Assembly (NCBI GenBank): GCA_903813345.2
Contig: CAIIXF020000010.1
Span: 29,444,828-29,508,827 of the forward strand
Origin: Owenia fusiformis
Taxonomy: Eukaryota; Annelida; Polychaeta; Sabellida; Oweniidae
DNA length: 64,000 nt
Reading direction: 5' to 3'
Shown: positions 12,801 through 20,600 of the stretch, piece after piece
Numbering within the stretch: the first letter of the stretch is position 1
How the letters are laid out: each line of letters opens with the position of its first letter
Position numbers and translations under genes: made by a program
The notes under the pieces: generated by a model
The model's input: only the letters and a program-made list of their open reading frames with translations
What the model was told of the DNA's origin: nothing
The model's database searches: none

Positions 12801-15800
12801 TTTTCATCGTTTCAGAAAGATCTGGTCTACATGTAGTTTCTAGATATTTTAATTTTTTATTTTTTTTCGGTCCAACCTTCACAAATTGCGAACATAATAT
12901 ACGATATAGCGCGCGGTAACGGTAAGGTACGACACAAGGAAGTTGAATTTGCGTTATACAGTTTCTTACTCTCGCGTTATACCGTATACTTCAGTCGGAG
13001 TTTGTGTAGGTTTAACTATGGAATTCACGATCAAGCTCTCTGCCCATGATGATACAAACATTAATGTAACATAAAAAAGTATCTAGAAACTAGACCAAAT
13101 CTTTCTGAAACATTGAAAATATATGTTTTCTCACATACCATCACACTCGTGATGTACCGCATCCAACGCGTTCAACTGTCACTTGGTACAAACCCTGTGA
13201 ATACGTTCAAATTGCATTTTAGTTCATCCACTCATTACGGAAAGACCCCGTCCAAGAGCACGTTTCGTCGGCCAAGCTGTCAAATTCTGTTGTGCGGCAT
13301 CGGGGTACCCATCTCCGGATTCCTATGAATGGTAATTTTGTTTTGCATGGCTTAACAAAGCCCAAGCTTAATCTAATTAATACACTTGATGAATGCGTAA
13401 ACACAAAATTCCGCTGCTTTCATTCGTAAAAAGTGAAATAGTAATTTTTATTTTATTTTGTATCTGTATTATACGAGGGTTGGTCATAAAGTTCTCATAA
13501 TATCCCTCTAATTTCTATATTTTTCAATATATTCTAATAAAATGTTCACAGAATGTGCAGTATAGAATGTTTCATTGAATCAGATAAAAATATTTAGTTC
13601 AACGGAAATATTAAATAAGAAATGGTTGCCATAGTAACGGGAAATCAAGGCACTCGGGGCAAATAAAAGTAATTGAGAGAATTGCTCTAATTAACCATTT
13701 TAACACACATAATAAACTCTCATAAATTACCAAACAAGTTAAAATGTTAACTTAAATATGTTGTTAAGTGCTTTTACTATTAAAAAAATTGATCATGTGG
13801 ATTGTGTGGTGTCATAGGGGATGATTTCATGCTTCATTAGATGTGATACCAGAGTCTGAGACTCAAAGCTAATAATCAGAGATGACTGTGTAAGAGAATG
13901 CAATAGATGCAGAGATCTTCAGAAAAATAAAATTCATATTGATAATATGTTATGCTAAGTTTGTAAGATCCTTTGGACAGACTGAACATGATCTAAAACA
14001 AATATATTGCTAAGGTATTAACAAAATTACACCATGTGTGGTCTCTTCGTACATGTTAAAAATAAACTAAAGGGGCAAAATCAATTTTCCTCGGGATATT
14101 TGACAAAACAGTCATGGGGTCTAACAGTCACTTGTAATGAAGCATAACAATCATCCATTATGAGATCACACAATTCACATGATCATTATAATAGTTCACA
14201 ACAGTCAAGATCACATATTATTTGACAATTTAATGTGTTTGACAGCTTATTTGACAACTTATTACGAGTATGTATTTAAACATGGTTAATAGGGGGTATT
14301 CTTGCTAGTTTTTTTTTATTTGCCCCGGGTGCCTTGATTTCAAGTTACTATGGTAACAATTTCTTATTTGATGTTTCAGTTATCCTAAATATTTTTTGCT
14401 GGATTAATAAAACATTCCATGCTACACATTCTGTGAAAATTTCATAGAAAAATATCGAAAAGTAAAGAAATTAGAGAGATATTATGAGAACTTTATGATC
14501 AACCCTCGTATTATACATTCTTTGCATTGGTTGAAATACGCAATTTGTTGTTATAAACGCATCATTTCAGTTTTAAATTGAAATTCTTATACAACATATT
14601 GCCAAAAATATTATATTGCTTATTCTGATATTCTCATTCACATTAGATTTAACGCAATGTATCTCTGTTTCAAGTGCATTAAGGCAATGCAAGCTAATGC
14701 TCTAATTTAAAATAAATATAATTCCTTTTCATAAAAATTCTACGGAAACTACCGATATGGATCTGAACTGATATTACATTATTATTGTATTAGGTTTAAA
14801 GATGGCGATGTCATAGAAGGAACTAAGTCTCCCGAGTCTGAGTATGTCATAGAAAACCTTAACGTCGATCACCAGGGCAGTTATGCATGTAGAGCCATCT
14901 CAGACATTGGTTTCAAACTGTCACTTCCGGCTTTACTCACAGTTTCAGGTTGCTATCATTATTATGTGACTATATATATCGTATAATGAATCTCACATTT
15001 ATATAGCTACGACTACCAATGGATCAATTCAGTTTGATGACAGTTTTAACCCTAGTTTTTAAATGGTAATTTTAAATTGGTAAACGTTTTCCGCGTTCTC
15101 TGTTGAAATATAATTGAAATACGTAATGCAATAGATTTAAACTGTATTGGTCCGAATATAACGTATCAACATCACAATAAGCTAAATATTATTTTTTATG
15201 ATTTAATATTCCATGGTCTTTCTACTTTCCATTAGATACCTCTAGTATGTATTTGTGTGATTGCGTGTTTTAGTATTTTAATACTACTTAATATAACTTT
15301 AGATGTAAATGATACCTGCAAGAAAATTCCCAATGAGCGTTTGGTGACACTTCCGAATGCATGCTTTTATAATCGTTCTTCAACATTAGACTTGGGGAAA
15401 TGTGATGAATCGACATCTTGTTGGAAATCTACTGACGAATTTGAACAGAACGTCTGTCATGATAATTCATCACAGTGTTGTTCTGCAGTCAGATCAATGG
15501 ATATTACAATAAATTGCGATGAATTTTCATACACTCTAACGAAGGTGCTCGAATGCGGATGCACTGAATGCTACAAGTCCGAAGATAACATTGAAGGGGC
15601 AGTCGTAAGGGGCGTTGCGAGAGGGATTGTAGATGGCAGTGAAGAGAAACTTTCTTACGGGGAGGTGTGGTTCGGTAAAACACTTGTTACCAAAACCAAT
15701 CGCTATGGACAATTTAAAATCTCAGTTCCAAATGGGAAAGACAGATATTCTGTGGTTTTCAAAGATCCATTTGTCCGGTTTGCTAATACAGTTGTTGTGC

Positions 15801-18510
15801 TAAGATTCGTTAGGGGTGCAACAACTGTAGAAAATGTTCGTCTTGTACAAAAGAAGAAACCAATCCCATTTGACTCTGCCCTAGGAACTGTTTTCACAGT
15901 TGGGAATGTTGAAAATAAAAAAAATCCATTAACATTCAAGATCCCATCGTATTCGATGGTTACCGAAAATGGTTCGTCATACGCAGGTAATGTCCAAGCG
16001 AACGTCAACTTCATTGATCCAAGAAAGGCATCGGACGTCTTGTCTGCCCCGGGTGACTTTTCTTCGGTCGACGAAAATGGCGAATCCTTAGAGCTGCAAA
16101 CATTTGGAATGTTTGACATTACCTTAACTGATGATAAGGACAACGCTTTAGGTGCTTCTGGTGACATTGATTTTGAGTTAGACACAGATTTGATTGACGT
16201 TCCAACAAACGAAAATGGTGATCCAGCTGTAGCATCGTGGGGTCTGGATGCGGAAAGTGGTCAATGGGTAAAATTGGATGACCTTAAAATCAAAACCGAA
16301 ACCGTAACTGTATATGACAGTGGGAATCCTATTACTTTCACGAAATCGTTTGTAATCGGAAAATGGAGAGTAGATAACCTTCGTTCACTCAACTACTGTA
16401 ATATAGATAGCAGATTAAGGGGAAGTTATGTGAAGGTAAAAGCATTTTCGGACATGAACTTAAAAAATGGGATGCAAAAAGCTACAGTAAATGTATTATT
16501 AAAACCAAGTGATTCGCAGCAATACTATGGGTACACCTCCGCAAACAGTAACCGGGAAGGGATAGCATGTGTGCGTACAGCCTCGAAGGTCTCGTCACGG
16601 AGCCCGATTCCATCTGTTACTGCAGAAATCATTGTCGAAAATTCCGACGGGGAATTGCTCTCGGCAGATAAGAATCATAAGCTACCACCGAACTATCCGT
16701 TTCAAAATGATAAGGATAATAAGATGACACGATTTCAGACTGACATGATTGGTTCACCAATTCAATATGGTCCGATGTATCGTTACAGCGGTTGCTCCGG
16801 TCCTGATTATCATTTCAGGTATGATCGGAAATTTATAAGTGCATCAAAATTATCTTACAAAAAATACATTTAATTAAAATTCAAAGTGACCTGCGAAGGA
16901 ATCTACATTCCTACAGTACATGTACACCGTACTCGTATGTTTCAGTTTCTTTAAAAGTCCAAGCTTCATTGAGGAACCTGAACATGAACATGAAGAGAGA
17001 CCCTTCAGACGTGATTCCTGGTGGCAACCGGGAGACGATGCGCAGAACTGTTATATCAAGGTTAAGATAAAGGTAAATACATTTCTAATATGAACCGTGG
17101 GCTTTAAAGAAACCGTGTATCGATTGCATGACTACCTCATGAATTTAAAATATGCTTGGAGTCGGATGATGGAATTATTAAGGTGTAATACTTGCAAGAG
17201 TATAATTAGGTTAAAATTGTAGTAGTCATATTTTTTCTATCGCTATATCCTTAATTTAGATATTTGCTTAAGTTAGATACATTATAGTTTAATATACTAG
17301 TATACCACTACGGCGCGGTAACCATATTGTCTCCCTATACAATACAAGTAAGAACTTAACATTACTGTCTTTCTCAGTGATTGTCACCATTTAATCATTT
17401 GTAGTCCAGTTCAGCAGCTATATCATTTCTGGCAGAGAGTGGGAACGCTTTAGAAAAAGGCACGAAATTTGGTACTTTCAAAGTAAAACCTAGACCTAAC
17501 ATAGAGGTGAATGTAGAAGGACAAGATAGGGCCGCATGTATACTGTTTCGTTGCCCAGGGACAACACCTGTTAATGTTGGAGGCCGACTGATTGACATCA
17601 ATGTGGAAACATCTGTATCGGTAAATATCCTGGAACATGGCGGAAAGTGTAAAGTTAGGTAAATGCATTTTTAAACATGTTCATCTTTGAGTTTTGGCAG
17701 CAATCGCTCTCTGACATTTAGCACTATCTAGTAATCAAATAGTACTTTTCAAGTCACATACAGGATGATCCAGAAGTAACGTCAAAGGTGTTGGTATTTC
17801 AATACTACTTGACCAATCATCTTGAAATTTGCCACAGATGTTCCACAAAACATTACTGAGTAATAACTGAATGATATTTCTAAGTTCCCTTAACATTACT
17901 TATATCTAAAATTAAAGCTTCTACTATATTATTACTTCATTTCATAGTTACGATGGTATCCCGATTTTACACCGGGTTTTTATAGAAATATAAAAAATAG
18001 AACGATTCTCGGCCCATTTGATAAACCTAAATGAATATAAATAATTTTTTAATGTACTTCTCATTTATTTCAATTCGAACGTTATTTTTTATTAAGTCCT
18101 ATAAATCTGTAGCTATTATGATTATGAAAAATATCTTGGCAGAGAAGTACCGAGGAAAAAACAGGAGGGAATTCATCCGACCCCCCCCCCCTGTACACAT
18201 TAGGGTTGAATTGTTCAACAAGGCACACAGTAGCAAATATACGACTAGGATGGATAAATAGCTTTTTACTTGAAAAACGTCGTGTTTTAGATCCATCAAA
18301 GATCGTGTGCAAAGAGAGTATAACGTCCAAGCTAGTACAACGCGGTTCACCTTTAAGGCAGATGATGTTGATACACCGCCAATAGGGGTATACGTTGTCA
18401 CAAAAGATGATGATGCTGAAAACTTCTGTAGAAATGGAAAGAGAAGGACCCCTGTTAATGAGACAATGGTACCGGATGCGAATTTCGCTTTGGAGTACGA
18501 CTGTACATAG
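792..18510 (+). CDS. CILP-like secreted matrix protein, 3' part, nine exons
   Basis: Joined exons: 792-857, 4294-4464, 8272-8586, 13223-13331, 14794-14948, 15303-16818, 16946-17072, 17405-17658, 18291-18510. Every junction is AG/GT and every phase matches, giving about 977 residues plus TAG. Domain order is Thr/Pro linker, TSP1, Cys-rich motif, carboxypeptidase-regulatory-like fold, Ig, then the CILP core and Cys-containing C-terminus. This is the order of vertebrate cartilage intermediate layer proteins (about 1150-1200 residues), so roughly 200 N-terminal residues, signal peptide included, lie to the left. Vertebrate CILPs are secreted matrix glycoproteins that bind growth factors; that role here is inference. 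An R-P-F-R-R stretch in the 16946-17072 exon could be a furin-type site near the place where vertebrate CILP precursors are cleaved. The first exon is the least certain part of the model. Confidence 0.85.
858..1829. other. intron sequence, no gene seen
   Basis: AT-rich stretch. The only motif noted is a doubled AGGTCAAGGTCA-like word near 1224-1256, probably a dispersed-repeat fragment; similar AGGTCA words occur near 46050. ORFs here have no recognisable domain. Confidence 0.4.
1830..2345 (-). CDS. SWIM-type zinc-finger protein, 171 aa ORF
   Basis: Single-exon ORF starting M-A-K-C-Y-S-C-C and ending in an acidic tail (S-S-S-D-D-E). Residues about 106-125 carry a SWIM zinc-finger signature: C-E-C, nine residues, then C-A-H, after W-Y and before a hydrophobic I-T-T-V-I-W-Y stretch. 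SWIM fingers bind DNA or protein and are common at the C-terminus of MULE-type and other transposon proteins; many invertebrate genomes carry families of such ORFs. It sits in an intron of the CILP-like gene on the opposite strand, which fits a transposon-borne or retroposed origin. I recognise no transposase catalytic domain beside it. The frame is intact, so it may be functional, or the last exon of a longer protein. An overlapping antisense-frame ORF at 1592-1906 looks like a shadow. Confidence 0.65.
   Translation of the reverse strand: MAKCYSCCKDWVKIDANNALPDFPRLSEDYLRGLTMGVYRLKQAKSYTSEHLTQGKYDITINAAAPDLLRAKIQSRHTGSKQYTLYIEYNPDSVDPITGWYCECKSGARVVGCCAHITTVIWYIGFARHECYKAKEKPLQGHYKILDAKIPETSSGYMCTTSESGSSSDDE
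2346..2985. other. intron sequence, no gene seen
   Basis: Upstream flank of the SWIM ORF. I see no additional exon of it and no inverted repeats. Confidence 0.35.
2990..3735. repeat. cluster of related inverted-repeat elements (CAAATGTGACT family)
   Basis: The word CAAATGTGACT occurs near 3020, 3110, 3417 and 3720, mostly after GCCGTAG or similar, and a degenerate inverted form (TTACATTTGCTCTACGGCG) lies near 3442. The interior is unusually rich in TACGG/CCGTA. The same ends bound a well-defined element at 52339-52828. I read this as two or three adjacent or nested non-autonomous elements: about 3123-3434 is bounded by TAAAGCCCGAG and its inverted variant, and about 3436-3730 follows. Exact borders are uncertain. 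Confidence 0.55.
4294..4464 (+). CDS. CILP-like: thrombospondin type 1 repeat exon
   Basis: 171 bp, phase 1-1, between GATAG and an AAGTAAGT donor. The translation carries the TSP1 hallmarks in order: W-S-L-W-D-P-W, then T-C-T-V-S-C-G-G-G, R-R-S-R-T-C, P-P-P-A-N-G-G-K-Q-C, and closing C-N-R-F-S-C-P. The three tryptophans and six core cysteines are present. Vertebrate CILP has one TSP1 just before its Cys-rich motif, as here. The acceptor polypyrimidine tract is weak, but phase and motif content are strong. Confidence 0.88.
4688..5065. mobile_element. Tc1-like element fragment (CTCCTCTCTAAAATTTTGAC end)
   Basis: A solitary copy of the roughly 350-bp unit that makes the foldback at 28046-29622. 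Shared words include TTGAACTACGT, TTAAAGCCTCTTTA, GAGAATTGATGATAAATCTG and AAGTCATATGACAGAAT. The opposite end is absent, so this is a half element. ORFs inside it on either strand are repeat sequence, not genes. Confidence 0.6.
5360..5705. repeat. diverged tandem duplication
   Basis: Two similar blocks, near 5360-5465 and 5590-5705, share TCTAAATAGAAACAA, AGGGACCAA, CAGAT and a run ending in ACATGAAAAAT or ACATGAATAAT. They are about 235 bp apart and clearly diverged. No coding potential seen. Confidence 0.45.
6015..6585. mobile_element. MITE with CTATCACACCAAACTAGTTC ends
   Basis: Inverted ends of about 21 bp: CTATCACACCAAACTAGTTC at 6015 and its complement ending at 6585. The interior has repeated AAGTTCGTAAACAG and GTTCGT words. 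No ORF. A related, truncated copy lies at about 8650-8995. I could not assign a target-site duplication with confidence. Confidence 0.7.
7103..8226 (-). mobile_element. Tc1/mariner-type element, TA target duplication, long inverted arms
   Basis: Starts CAGGGTGGGCCAAAAAACC and ends GGCCAACCCTG, flanked by TA on both sides. The inverted arms run about 360 bp each (about 7103-7465 and 7870-8226), far longer than a typical mariner terminal repeat. The middle keeps a transposase fragment on the minus strand (7625-7854). The right end lies only 45 bp upstream of the CILP-like exon at 8272, so the present polypyrimidine tract and branch region sit beside or in it. Confidence 0.85.
7625..7854 (-). 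pseudogene. Tc1/mariner transposase C-terminal fragment
   Basis: Minus-strand translation reads F-Q-Q-D-I-A-P-Y-H-R-S, then about 22 residues later W-P-P-N-S-P-H-A, ending at a TGA. Tc1/mariner transposases have FQQDNAPxH followed by WPxxSPDLNPIE around the second and third catalytic acids. Here D-N became D-I, and the S-P-D acid became S-P-H. So the catalytic core is damaged as well as truncated, and the fragment is dead. Confidence 0.8.
8272..8586 (+). CDS. CILP-like: Cys-rich motif and carboxypeptidase-regulatory-like exon
   Basis: 315 bp, phase 1-1, after TTATTTAG and before GTGAGT. It begins with C-G-R-I-C-P-D-G-G and D-C-S-V-C-T-C-E-G, a compact six-cysteine motif also found in CILP directly after TSP1. 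It continues into a beta-sandwich of carboxypeptidase-regulatory type: L-H-G-R-V-A, P-L-A-N-T-S-V-Y-L, D-T-L-G-F-F-N-I. In this family the fold is structural, not enzymatic. Confidence 0.9.
8650..8995. mobile_element. truncated relative of the 6015-6585 MITE
   Basis: Shares the word order CAGAACGGT, TTCAAAATTC, CGTCC, AAGTTCGTAAA and the right end ACTTTGGTGTGATAG with the 6015-6585 element; the left end is missing. It starts about 65 bp after a CILP-like splice donor. Confidence 0.6.
9183..10070. other. intron sequence with one near-perfect hairpin
   Basis: No exon recognised. A 15-bp perfect stem (TCAAATGTTGGTTCC, 9622-9636, and its complement, 9642-9656) encloses the 5-nt loop CAGAA. The two overlapping ORFs near 9320-9580 show no domain. 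Confidence 0.4.
10137..11626. other. intron sequence, no gene seen
   Basis: AT-rich; I found no exon, paired inverted repeat or recognisable domain. By splice phase no exon is needed between 8586 and 13223. Confidence 0.4.
11627..11872 (+). repeat. dispersed repeat, copy 2 (see 508-718)
   Basis: Second copy of the 508-718 repeat, with about 30 extra bases in the first third (around 11700-11730). The shared core ends in GGAAGTCATA and CCATGG. Confidence 0.6.
12756..13163. mobile_element. foldback element just upstream of the Ig exon
   Basis: Two inverted arms of about 80 bp: 12771-12850 contains CAGAAAGATCTGGTCTAC and 13075-13150 contains CTAGACCAAATCTTTCTG. The arms are imperfect and separated by about 225 bp with TACGG/GCGCGG-rich sequence. 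The right arm ends about 60 bp before the exon at 13223. No ORF; family unknown. Confidence 0.55.
13223..13331 (+). CDS. CILP-like: first half of Ig domain, short exon
   Basis: 109 bp between CATTTTAG and a GTAATT donor. The translation contains G-Q-A-V-K-F-C-C-A-A-S-G and ends P-S-P-D-S-Y-E-W, the first Ig cysteine through the core tryptophan. The tryptophan codon is split: TG here and G at the start of the 14794 exon, giving W-F-K-D-G. The exon enters in phase 1, matching the exon at 8272, and leaves in phase 2. The double C-C is typical of CILP Ig domains. Overlapping longer ORFs at 13113-13328 and 13219-13404 are in other frames. Confidence 0.88.
13474..14508. mobile_element. mariner-type MITE, TA duplication, CGAGGGTTGGTCATAAAG ends
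   Basis: Starts CGAGGGTTGGTCATAAAG and ends in its complement, CTTTATGATCAACCCTCG, flanked by TA. Inverted similarity continues inward: GGAAATCAAGGCACTCGGGG near 13640 pairs with CCCCGGGTGCCTTGATTTC near 14323. So the arms are about 180-200 bp. No transposase is recognisable in the interior. It lies in the intron between the two Ig exons. Confidence 0.82.
14794..14948 (+). CDS. CILP-like: second half of Ig domain
   Basis: 155 bp, entering in phase 2 and leaving in phase 1, with a GGTTGC donor context. It begins F-K-D-G-D-V-I and holds the Ig signature D-H-Q-G-S-Y-A-C (second Ig cysteine), ending in a beta strand P-A-L-L-T-V-S. With 13223-13331 it makes one complete C2/I-type Ig domain. Confidence 0.9.
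15303..16818 (+). CDS. CILP-like: large core exon
   Basis: 1516 bp after AACTTTAG; the ORF runs about 45 bases further upstream but that part is intron. It opens with a cysteine cluster (D-T-C-K-K-I-P, A-C-F-Y-N, S-C-W, Q-C-C, C-G-C-T-E-C) and then a second beta-sandwich (G-K-T-L-V-T-K-T-N-R-Y-G-Q-F). The CILP-specific core follows: V-Q-K-K-K-P, S-Y-A-G-N-V-Q-A-N-V, I-D-P-R-K, Q-T-F-G-M-F-D-I. This long stretch has no introns in vertebrate CILPs either, as far as I recall. A 160-codon antisense ORF at 15703-16185 is a shadow. Confidence 0.92.
16946..17072 (+). CDS. CILP-like: short exon with basic cleavage-like motif
   Basis: 127 bp after GTTTCAG; one base completes the split serine codon, then 42 codons to a GTAAAT donor (phase 0). 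An acidic run E-E-P-E-H-E-H-E-E precedes R-P-F-R-R-D-S-W-W. The basic R-x-x-R lies where proprotein convertases cut vertebrate CILP precursors; this placement is inference. Confidence 0.85.
17405..17658 (+). CDS. CILP-like: C-terminal exon
   Basis: 254 bp, phase 0 in and phase 2 out, after CATTTGTAG and before GTAAAT. It encodes a soluble beta-rich segment with C-I-L-F-R-C-P-G and G-G-K-C-K-V-R. An alternative AG nine bases downstream would shift the frame and was rejected. Confidence 0.83.
18291..18510 (+). CDS. CILP-like: terminal exon
   Basis: After GTGTTTTAG; the A completes the split arginine codon, then 72 codons and TAG. It contains T-P-P-I-G-V-Y-V-V-T and ends A-L-E-Y-D-C-T, matching the conserved GVY...C...C layout at the CILP C-terminus. 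I see no AATAAA in the next 200 bases. Confidence 0.87.
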
Positions 18511-18639
18511 TTAAGCTCCATCAGTAAATGAAAGTTGAATGTATGCAAAAGGAAAAAAAATTACGTGTGATTTTATTAACCATTTAGCCCTTGGAGAAGA
18601 CTAGTCTCGGTTTGAAGAACTACACAGCCAATGTGCAAC

Positions 18640-18800
18640 TCAACTGTACCGTACGGTACCATTTTGGATAGGGTACCGTAAATATGACACCATACGGTAC
18701 TGCAGACTAAAATGGTACCGTACAGTACTATGAACAGTGTACAGTGCCATACTCAAACGGTTCCGTACGGTGCCATACTCTTAATGTTCCGTGCGTGATT
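18640..18800. repeat. cluster of GGTACCGTACGG-type palindromic words
   Basis: Near-palindromic variants (ACCGTACGGTACC, GGTACCGTAAAT, CCATACGGTACTG, GGTACCGTACAGTAC, GGTTCCGTACGGTGCC) recur about seven times in 160 bases, starting about 130 bases after the CILP-like stop. They may be a degraded tandem array or the interior of a DNA element. Confidence 0.55.
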
Positions 18801-19189
18801 TTAGAGTGCAGATTGGGGGTGTTAGTCAATCAGTCTACTGCACGTTACGCCTGCTTTGGACAATTTTGATATTTTTACCTATTGTCGCCTTAAAGTCTCC
18901 GATAAATCGGACTACGTATACCGCCGTGGTTTCATTAGGGGATAGAAGAGTTTATTTTTATTTAGGTATGCAAGCAATATCAATATTAGGCCTTCATGTA
19001 TGTTCTCGTGTGTACAATCAGCATGTCCTTCAATATTATATAAACCAGGCTATTCAAGTACTACATAATGTACACTATTTATGTGTGTACTACATTGGAA
19101 TACGATTCCCTGGGAAACACAAATACTTTTTATATGTTCAAAATGAGCTATTTGATTGATGCATACACTTATCTCTCTTAGTGCCGCAA

Positions 19190-20330
19190 TAAATTTCAAA
19201 ACATATATCTCAGTGCCACATTAATTTTGAATCAGACAGCTTTTTGACATATTTTGCACTTCCATCATTCAAACCTGAATTTTAGACTTAGTTTAGAACC
19301 AAATGCAATGAAACTTGACATGGTGTATCATAATAACACTGGCTTGAAAATGCATGTACAACGTTATGTCAATGGCTGTGCTGGTTACCATGGTAACCAT
19401 ATTAATCTTGAAATCTTATAAAACATGAAAATCGTGAAATTTTCCAATTTGAAGACAATATTTCTTATTACTGGTACCAGCGCATTCCATCTTAATTTCG
19501 GTTTTGGAACACAGGAATCGTCTCTTACTCAAAAAACACATTTATCACGTCTAGATAGTGTATCCAAACTTGATGTGCTGATATTAGGATATGATTGATT
19601 GATGTCCTAATAGGTTTCAAAACAGACGTCTCAGTCCCGCATTGTCTTTAAATCGGACAGGTTTTTGACATATTTTGCACTTCCATTATGAGAACCTGGA
19701 TATAAGACTTAACCCTGAACCAAATGCAATGAAACTTATCATGGGTCATGAAAATAACAAAGGCTTGAAGATACATGTATAACACCAAGTGATGGCGTTG
19801 TGGGTTGCCATAGTAACCATATTCACCTTGGTATCTTTAATAACAAGAAAATATTCAAATATCTCTGTTCAAAGACAATGGTTTTGTATTAGCAATATCA
19901 GCACATTACATGTCATTTTTATAGTTGTTGCATGTCAGAATTATTTCTTATTCAGAATAAAACATTCTAAATTAAATAAAGCATACAGTGTAGGGTTGTA
20001 TCCAGATGTTTATATATAATGTCTTAATGTGATGATACGATTTCAAATATTGAAGTCTTTGTGACAGTCATTATCATTTAAATATTATAAAGTATAACAT
20101 TTTGTAAAGATTTTTTTGAAACTGTATTGCTGAAATACAGATATTTCATTCAGTTGATAATGAGTTGTTGTGACATTTGCTATGGGTCATCATGATGACA
20201 TTATCTTGAAAGTTCATAAGAAACTTTAGTCCACTTAACATATCTGTTACCATGGTAACCATATTAAATCTCAGGTAAAAAACATCAGGTAAAAAAAAAT
20301 ATATATATAGAATTTCAAAAAATTTCAATT
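19190..20330. repeat. tandem repeat, three diverged copies of about 420-450 bp
   Basis: The palindrome GGTTACCATGGTAACC lies at 19383-19398, a mutated form at 19803-19818, and a third at about 20246-20261. Around each, TTTTGACATATTTTGCACTT (first two), AATGCAATGAAACTT, TGGCTTGAA and ATATTAA recur in the same order. No ORF is shared between copies. Confidence 0.65.
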
Positions 20331-20364
20331 TCCTATTCTGAATTATTTAGCCTAGTCTATGCTA

Positions 20365-20600
20365 AATCAAGAATGATTGAATCAGCAATTAATACTTACT
20401 CTTTTATGAGTTTGTATTTGTATTTTATTTTCAGAAGATATAAAAAAATAAAAAGGATGTGTGCAGAAGTAAAATTATATAATCAAGAATGATTGAATCA
20501 GCGATTAATACTTACTCTTTTATGAGTTTGTATTTGTATTTTCTTTTCAGAAGATATTAAACAATAAAAAGGATGTTTACAGAAGTAAAATTATATAATC
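20365..20600. repeat. 116-bp tandem duplication
   Basis: Two nearly identical copies, 20365-20480 and 20481-20600, both containing AATCAAGAATGATTGAATCA, TTACTCTTTTATGAG and GAAGTAAAATTATATAATCA. The high identity suggests a recent duplication. Confidence 0.75.

Noticed and set aside
15703-16185. 160-codon minus-strand ORF
   Set aside because: Shadow of the CILP-like core exon, whose plus-strand frame carries conserved motifs.
17760-17840. CAGGATGATCCAGAAGTAAC resembling a mariner end
   Set aside because: No partner end within several kilobases, so I cannot call an element.
18031-18548. ORFs on both strands around the last CILP-like exon
   Set aside because: Frames other than the terminal exon; hydrophobic runs come from AT-rich intron sequence.
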